Source: DASTPP01 sp035762175 (GTDB lineage: Bacteria; Myxococcota_A; Polyangia; Polyangiales; Polyangiaceae). Taken from it: DNA of 8,583 nt. Numbering within the stretch: the first letter of the stretch is position 1; each line of letters opens with the position of its first letter. The notes below the pieces were generated by a model. The model was not told where the DNA came from. It did no database searches and was given only the letters and a program-made list of their open reading frames with translations. Location: contig DASTPP010000414.1 in assembly GCA_035762175.1 (NCBI GenBank), positions 1 through 8,583 on the forward strand, given 5' to 3'. Below are positions 1 to 8,583 of this stretch, piece by piece. Both the position numbers and the translations under genes were made by a program.

Positions 1-13
1 GTCCAGAGGGCGG

Positions 14-55
14 GGGCCCCACTGTTTGAGCCCGAAGGGCGAGTTTGGGGTGCCC
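14..55. repeat. Imperfect inverted repeat, potential hairpin
   Basis: An inner stem GCCC (30-33) and GGGC (37-40) closes a GAA loop. An outer stem CCCCA (17-21) pairs with TGGGG (46-50), and GGG (14-16) can pair with CCC (53-55) across a two-base bulge. It lies in the non-coding stretch downstream of the SRPBCC gene. It could be a dispersed intergenic hairpin element or part of a transcript end. I cannot name a family, and there is no T-tract on either side to make it a standard intrinsic terminator. Confidence 0.4.
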
Positions 56-71
56 GGCGGACGTGCCGGGC
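52..71 (-). terminator. GC hairpin downstream of the SRPBCC gene, possible terminator
   Basis: A perfect 7-bp stem (GCCCGGC at 52-58, GCCGGGC at 65-71) surrounds a six-base loop. It begins 74 bases after the SRPBCC stop codon, where the end of the leftward transcript would be expected. No U-run follows it on the minus strand, so it is not a textbook rho-independent terminator. Its left arm shares bases 52-55 with the neighbouring imperfect inverted repeat, so the two structures compete. The stem is directly visible; the terminator role is inferred only from position. Confidence 0.3.
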
Positions 72-144
72 GGGGGCGCGATCCGCGCTAGGATGCGCGC
101 CCGCAGCTCGCCGCCCATCGCCCGCCGCCCGCCGCCCGCGCCCC

Positions 145-588
145 TCAGCCCCCGCCCTCGACCCGCGCCCGCAGCGCCTGGTCCCAGCGCCGGTACGAGC
201 GCCGCAAGAGCGGCACCGTCGCCGCCATGCTCATGGCGAGCGGCCCCTCGAAGCGCTCGTGGTGGTCGAGGTACGTGCGCCCGCCCTCGAGCGGCATCAG
301 CCGGAAGGCATGACGGAAGGTGAGCAGCGGCCCGGCGAGCTCGCCCTCCCACGCGAGCTCGACGTTCGGCTCGGCGCGGGCGATGCGCGCCCGCACCGCG
401 ATCGAGGCGAGCGCCCCGAGCGGCATCACGCGCAGCGTGAGCGGGGCGCCGGCCTCGGCGCGGTAGTCGCGCACCTCGCGCACGAGGGGGTTCCAGCGGG
501 GGTAGGCGTCGAGGTCGGCGAGCACCGCCCAGACCTTCTCGGGCGGGGCGCCGATCTCGAGGCCCGTGCGCACGTCGCAGGCGGCCAC
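145..588 (-). CDS. SRPBCC (START/Bet v1-like) family protein
   Basis: This 147-residue protein has the usual length of a single-domain SRPBCC protein. The fold is a helix-grip that encloses a hydrophobic ligand cavity; members include polyketide cyclase/dehydrase-like and ligand-transport proteins. Visible hallmarks are the N-terminal strand and helix with APPEKVWAVLADLDAYPRWN (residues 14-33), the central strands around LAWEGEL (79-85), the late strands ending in LDHHERFEGPLA (107-118) and a C-terminal amphipathic helix rich in Arg (about 126-143). No signal peptide or membrane segment is seen, so it is probably cytosolic. The start is GTG at 588-586, three bases after the peptidase stop, with GAGG eight bases upstream inside the peptidase gene; no upstream alternative start fits better. 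Ligand and reaction cannot be read from the sequence. The family assignment is fairly secure; any specific function would be a guess. Confidence 0.85.
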   Translation of the reverse strand: MAACDVRTGLEIGAPPEKVWAVLADLDAYPRWNPLVREVRDYRAEAGAPLTLRVMPLGALASIAVRARIARAEPNVELAWEGELAGPLLTFRHAFRLMPLEGGRTYLDHHERFEGPLAMSMAATVPLLRRSYRRWDQALRARVEGGG

Positions 589-591
589 GGC

Positions 592-2754
592 TCAGCCCTC
601 GGCCCCGAGCTGCCAGAGCAAGAAGGCCTGCTCGAGGGCCCGCTCGCGCAGGGCGTCGAAGCGCCCGCTCTTGCCGCCGTGGCCGGCGCCCTCCATGTTC
701 ATGCGCAAGACGAGCGGGTTCCGGTCGGTCTTCGTCGCGCGCAGCTTGGCGACCCACTTGGCCGGCTCGTGGTAGAAGACCTGGCTGTCGTGGTAGGCCG
801 AGACCACGAGCATGGCGGGGTAGCCCTGCGCCTTGACGTTGTCGTAAGGGCTGTACGACATCATGTAGTCGTAGGCCGCCTTCTCCTTCGGGTTGCCCCA
901 CTCTTCGAACTCGCCGACCGTGAGGGGCAGGGTCTCGTCGAGCATGGTGTTGACGACGTCGACGAAGGGCACCTGCGCCAGCACCGCGCGAAAGAGGTCG
1001 GGGCGCTGGTTGACGACCGCGCCCATCAAGAGCCCCCCCGCGCTGCCGCCCCCGACGGCGACGCGGCCCGGCGCCGCGTAGCGCTCGGCCACGAGGTGCT
1101 CGGCGGCGGCGATGAAGTCGGCGAACGTGTTGCGCTTCTGCATCATGCGGCCCGCGTCGTGCCACTTCTTGCCCAGGTCGCCGCCGCCGCGAACGTGCGC
1201 GAGCGCGAAGGTGACGCCCCGGTCGAGCATCGACACCGGCGCGAGCCGGAACGCGACGGGGATGGTGACGCCGTACGAGCCGTAGCCGTAGAGGTACACC
1301 GGCGCCCGGCCGTCGCGCGCCTGGGCGCCCTTCTTGTAGACGAGCGAGACGGGCACGCGCGTGCCGTCGGGCGCCGTCGCGAACGTGCGCTCCTGGGCGT
1401 AGAGCGAGGGGTCGTAGTTCGGCACCGGCGTGCGCTTGACCAGCGCGCTCGCCCCCGTCTTCGCGTCGGCGTCGTAGATCGACTCGGGCGTGACGAACGA
1501 GGTGTACGTGTAGCGGTACGTCTTGGCCTTGAACTCGTGGTTCTCGGCCGGCCAGAGCGAGTAGATGGGCTCGGGCAGCTCGACCTGCGTCGACTTGCCC
1601 CCCGCGAAGGCGACCAGGCGGACCGAGGGCAGCGCGTCCTTGCGCTCGAGCAGGGCGTAGAAGTCTTGAAAGACGTCGACGTTCTCGAGCATCACCTCGT
1701 CGCGGTGCGGCAGGAGCTCCTTCCACTTCGCCGGCGAGGGGTCGGCCGCCGGCGCCGTGACCAGGCGAAAGTTGCGCCCTTTGTCGTTGGTGCGAATGTA
1801 AAAGAGGTCGCCCCGGTGATCGAGCTCGTACTCGTGGTCCTGCCGGCGCGGCACGACCAGGCGAAAGCCCCCCGCGGGCTTCGACGCCTCGAGCACCCGC
1901 GCCTCGCTCGTCGTGTGGCTCGCCGCGTTCGCGACCAGGTAGGCGCCGCTGCGCGTGCGCTTGACGTCGAGGTTGAAGCGCTCGTCGCCCTCTTCGTAGA
2001 CGAGCGGGTCGGCCCCGGCGCCCGCGCCGAGCGCCCGGCGGTAGAGCCGGTAGGGGCGCTTGGCCGCGTCTTTGACGACGTAAAAGAGGGTCTTGTTGTC
2101 GGCCGCCCAGGCCACGCTGCCCACGTCGTGCGCGCGGTCGTCGAGCAGGCGGCCCGCGCGCAGATCTTTGACCCGCAGGTCGTAGACGCGAAAGCCCTGC
2201 GTGTCGATCGTGTACGCGAGCAGGTCGCCGTCGTCGCTCGGCTCGAAGGCCCCGAGCGAGAGAAACGTCTCGCCCTTCGCCATCTCGTTCAGATCGAGCA
2301 AGACCTCCTCGGCCGCGCCCTCGCCCGGGCGCTTGCGGCAGAGCAGCGGGTACTGCTTGCCCTCCTCGGTGCGCTTGTAATAGAGCCAGCCTCCCCGCGG
2401 GTAGGGCGCCGAGAGGTCGGCCTGCTGCACGCGCCCGAGCATCTCTTCGTAGAGCTTCTGCCGCAGCCCCTCGACCGGCTTGAGCATGGCGTCGGCGTAC
2501 GCGTTCTCGGCCCGCAGGTATTCTTCGACGTCCGGCGCGCCCTTCTTCCGCAGCCACGCGTAGTCGTCGACGCGCGGTTGGCCGTGCAGGCGCGCCGTCG
2601 TCGGCTCACGCTTGGCCACGGGGGGTACGGGTTGGGCGGCGGCGGCCGGGGCGGCGTCGGGCGAACGTGGGGTCTGGGTCATGGCTCGCGGGGGCTCGGG
2701 GGGGCTGCAGGCGGCCACGCAAAGAGCGAGGCAAAGGGCGTGGCGTCGCGTCAT
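592..2754 (-). CDS. Oligopeptidase B-like S9A serine peptidase with lipoprotein signal
   Basis: A 720-residue prolyl-oligopeptidase family (S9A) enzyme that most resembles oligopeptidase B (protease II, PtrB), which cuts short peptides after Arg or Lys. The N-terminal family motif RVDDYAWLR is at 61-69, a beta-propeller gate spans roughly 120-455, and the alpha/beta-hydrolase domain occupies about 460-720. The catalytic triad is visible: Ser571 in GGGSAGG, Asp656 in YHDSQ and His692 in GHGGKSGRF. Glu615 and Glu617 in GEFEEWGNP correspond to the acidic pair known to set basic P1 specificity in enterobacterial enzymes. Unlike the usual cytosolic enzyme (E. coli PtrB is 686 residues), the protein starts with a short signal peptide and lipobox VAAC (Cys16), then a Pro/Ala-rich linker to about residue 47, implying a lipid-anchored envelope form. 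A start at Met25 would remove this signal. No well-spaced Shine-Dalgarno sequence decides between them: GAGG lies 17 bases before Met1. The gene is upstream of, and nearly touches, the SRPBCC gene. A phased palindrome array lies 27-188 bases before its start. Confidence 0.93.
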   Translation of the reverse strand: MTRRHALCLALCVAACSPPEPPRAMTQTPRSPDAAPAAAAQPVPPVAKREPTTARLHGQPRVDDYAWLRKKGAPDVEEYLRAENAYADAMLKPVEGLRQKLYEEMLGRVQQADLSAPYPRGGWLYYKRTEEGKQYPLLCRKRPGEGAAEEVLLDLNEMAKGETFLSLGAFEPSDDGDLLAYTIDTQGFRVYDLRVKDLRAGRLLDDRAHDVGSVAWAADNKTLFYVVKDAAKRPYRLYRRALGAGAGADPLVYEEGDERFNLDVKRTRSGAYLVANAASHTTSEARVLEASKPAGGFRLVVPRRQDHEYELDHRGDLFYIRTNDKGRNFRLVTAPAADPSPAKWKELLPHRDEVMLENVDVFQDFYALLERKDALPSVRLVAFAGGKSTQVELPEPIYSLWPAENHEFKAKTYRYTYTSFVTPESIYDADAKTGASALVKRTPVPNYDPSLYAQERTFATAPDGTRVPVSLVYKKGAQARDGRAPVYLYGYGSYGVTIPVAFRLAPVSMLDRGVTFALAHVRGGGDLGKKWHDAGRMMQKRNTFADFIAAAEHLVAERYAAPGRVAVGGGSAGGLLMGAVVNQRPDLFRAVLAQVPFVDVVNTMLDETLPLTVGEFEEWGNPKEKAAYDYMMSYSPYDNVKAQGYPAMLVVSAYHDSQVFYHEPAKWVAKLRATKTDRNPLVLRMNMEGAGHGGKSGRFDALRERALEQAFLLWQLGAEG
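597..600 (-). promoter_or_regulatory. Ribosome binding site of the SRPBCC gene inside the peptidase gene
   Basis: The minus strand reads GAGG at 600-597, eight bases before the GTG start at 588. The site overlaps the last codons of the upstream peptidase gene. This supports the GTG start and suggests translational coupling, since a ribosome finishing the peptidase stops three bases from the next start. Confidence 0.6.
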
Positions 2755-2780
2755 GGGGCGGCATCGTACACCCTCGCGAC

Positions 2781-2968
2781 CAGGTCGTGACCTGAGCGGG
2801 GGCGGTCCAGCCCCTCCCGGCCTAGGTCGCGTCCTAGGGGGGGTGGGGGTCCGGACTGGAGGGGGCCTACGTCGCGACCTAGGCAGGCAGGGGTTGAGAC
2901 TGGGGGGAGCTAGGTCGCGACCTAGCAGGGGGGGCGGGACCCCTAATTTTTGGCTTCGCGACGCTAGG
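2781..2968. repeat. Phased array of palindromes with core GGTCGCGACC
   Basis: There are four clear copies. A at 2781-2794 is CAGGTC-GT-GACCTG; B at 2821-2838 is CCTAGGTCGCGTCCTAGG; C at 2866-2883 is CCTACGTCGCGACCTAGG; D at 2909-2926 is GCTAGGTCGCGACCTAGC, a perfect 18-bp palindrome. A, B and C each differ from the 10-bp core of D by one base. A decayed fifth copy (TCGCGACGCTAGG) ends near 2968. Centres are at about 2787.5, 2829.5, 2874.5, 2917.5 and 2958.5, so spacing is 42, 45, 43 and 41 bp, close to four helical turns. The spacers are G-rich, and B-C and C-D share GACTGG, so the array may be a degenerate ~43-bp tandem repeat. It lies just upstream of the peptidase start. It could be operator sites for a dimeric regulator, a series of RNA hairpins in the leader, or a REP-like/minisatellite repeat; the sequence alone does not decide. 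Confidence 0.8.
2837..2865 (+). other. G-run cluster, possible G-quadruplex
   Basis: The plus strand carries G7 (2837-2843), T, G5 (2845-2849), then an 11-base spacer and G5 (2861-2865). G7 can supply two runs, so four runs of at least three G are available. For the leftward peptidase operon this is the template strand. Folding is possible but not shown by sequence alone, and the region overlaps the ends of palindrome B. Confidence 0.35.
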
Positions 2969-3002
2969 CCAACGAGGACGGTGGGGCTGTGCCGACCGGT
3001 CA

Positions 3003-3056
3003 GGCCGCCGAGGCCGCCGAGGCCGCCGAGGCCGCCGAGACCGTCCAGGCGGCCGC
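3003..3056. repeat. 9-bp tandem repeat (GGCCGCCGA)
   Basis: Four perfect copies of GGCCGCCGA run from 3003 to 3038, followed by a degenerate fifth (GACCGTCCA, 3039-3047) and a GGCGGCCGCC palindrome at 3048-3057. It sits 37 bases beyond the kinase stop codon, in its 3' untranslated region. This looks like simple slippage-generated repeat DNA; no function is evident. Confidence 0.85.
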
Positions 3057-3093
3057 CCCTTCGCCCTCGGCGGGCCCCCCTCCCCCGCCGCCT

Positions 3094-8583
<5,490 letters not shown>

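Larger units (their letters stand above)
2755..3093. other. Intergenic region between kinase and peptidase
   Basis: A 339-base stretch with no supportable gene. It contains the palindrome array (2781-2968), G-runs on the plus strand (mainly 2837-2937), one short A/T island (2944-2951) and a 9-bp tandem repeat (3003-3056). The promoter of the peptidase operon should lie here unless it is read through from the kinase, but no convincing -35/-10 pair is visible. No hairpin followed by a U-run was found to end the kinase transcript. Confidence 0.7.

Noticed and set aside
259..2790. An 843-codon open frame on the plus strand, opposite the peptidase.
   Set aside because: It is the antisense shadow of a peptidase with a complete catalytic triad; its Arg/Val/Ala-rich translation shows no recognisable domain.
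2870..2940. The palindromes as an intrinsic terminator for the kinase transcript.
   Set aside because: The perfect hairpin could form, but no U-run follows on the minus strand; the only T-run (2946-2951) is on the plus strand.
2781..2968. Palindrome array as a CRISPR array.
   Set aside because: The repeats are only 14-18 bp, degenerate, and the spacers are similar low-complexity G-rich DNA; no cas gene is present.
2943..2972. Possible promoter for the peptidase on the minus strand: TTGGCC (2972-2967), 17 bases, then an A/T-rich AAAATT-like hexamer.
   Set aside because: The -35 matches four of six bases and the -10 only about three of six; the A/T island is suggestive but too weak to call.

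Overview
The window is very GC-rich (about two thirds G+C over most of its length) and all three recognisable genes read leftwards on the minus strand. The long poly-HAMP hybrid kinase with several receivers, the lipoprotein-type S9 peptidase and the strong GC third-position bias suggest a high-GC, signalling-rich Gram-negative bacterium. Myxococcota is my best guess, but no marker gene here proves it.

Layout from right to left, which is the direction of transcription: (1) 8583 to 3094 holds the 3' part of a giant hybrid sensor histidine kinase whose start lies beyond the right edge. The visible part has nine tandem 92-residue di-HAMP units, a last canonical HAMP, a GAF domain, a coiled coil, HisKA, HATPase_c and three receivers, the middle one degenerate. 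(2) 3093 to 2755 is a 339-base gap with a 9-bp tandem repeat near the kinase stop. Next comes a regular array of four, perhaps five, 14-18 bp palindromes around GGTCGCGACC, spaced 41-45 bp centre to centre, in G-rich DNA. (3) 2754 to 592 encodes an oligopeptidase B-like S9A serine peptidase with a lipoprotein signal peptide. (4) 588 to 145 encodes a small SRPBCC-fold protein starting with GTG three bases after the peptidase stop, so the two are very probably one transcription unit. (5) 144 to 1 is non-coding and contains two overlapping potential hairpins.

The kinase architecture resembles the fungal group III (Nik1/Os-1) kinases and their bacterial poly-HAMP relatives, so it is a known class rather than a new system. 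The peptidase and SRPBCC gene form a separate pair, and nothing in the sequence links them functionally to the kinase. The least explained elements are the phased palindrome array upstream of the peptidase and the abrupt fall in GC and codon bias in the rightmost HAMP repeats while the protein repeat stays intact.
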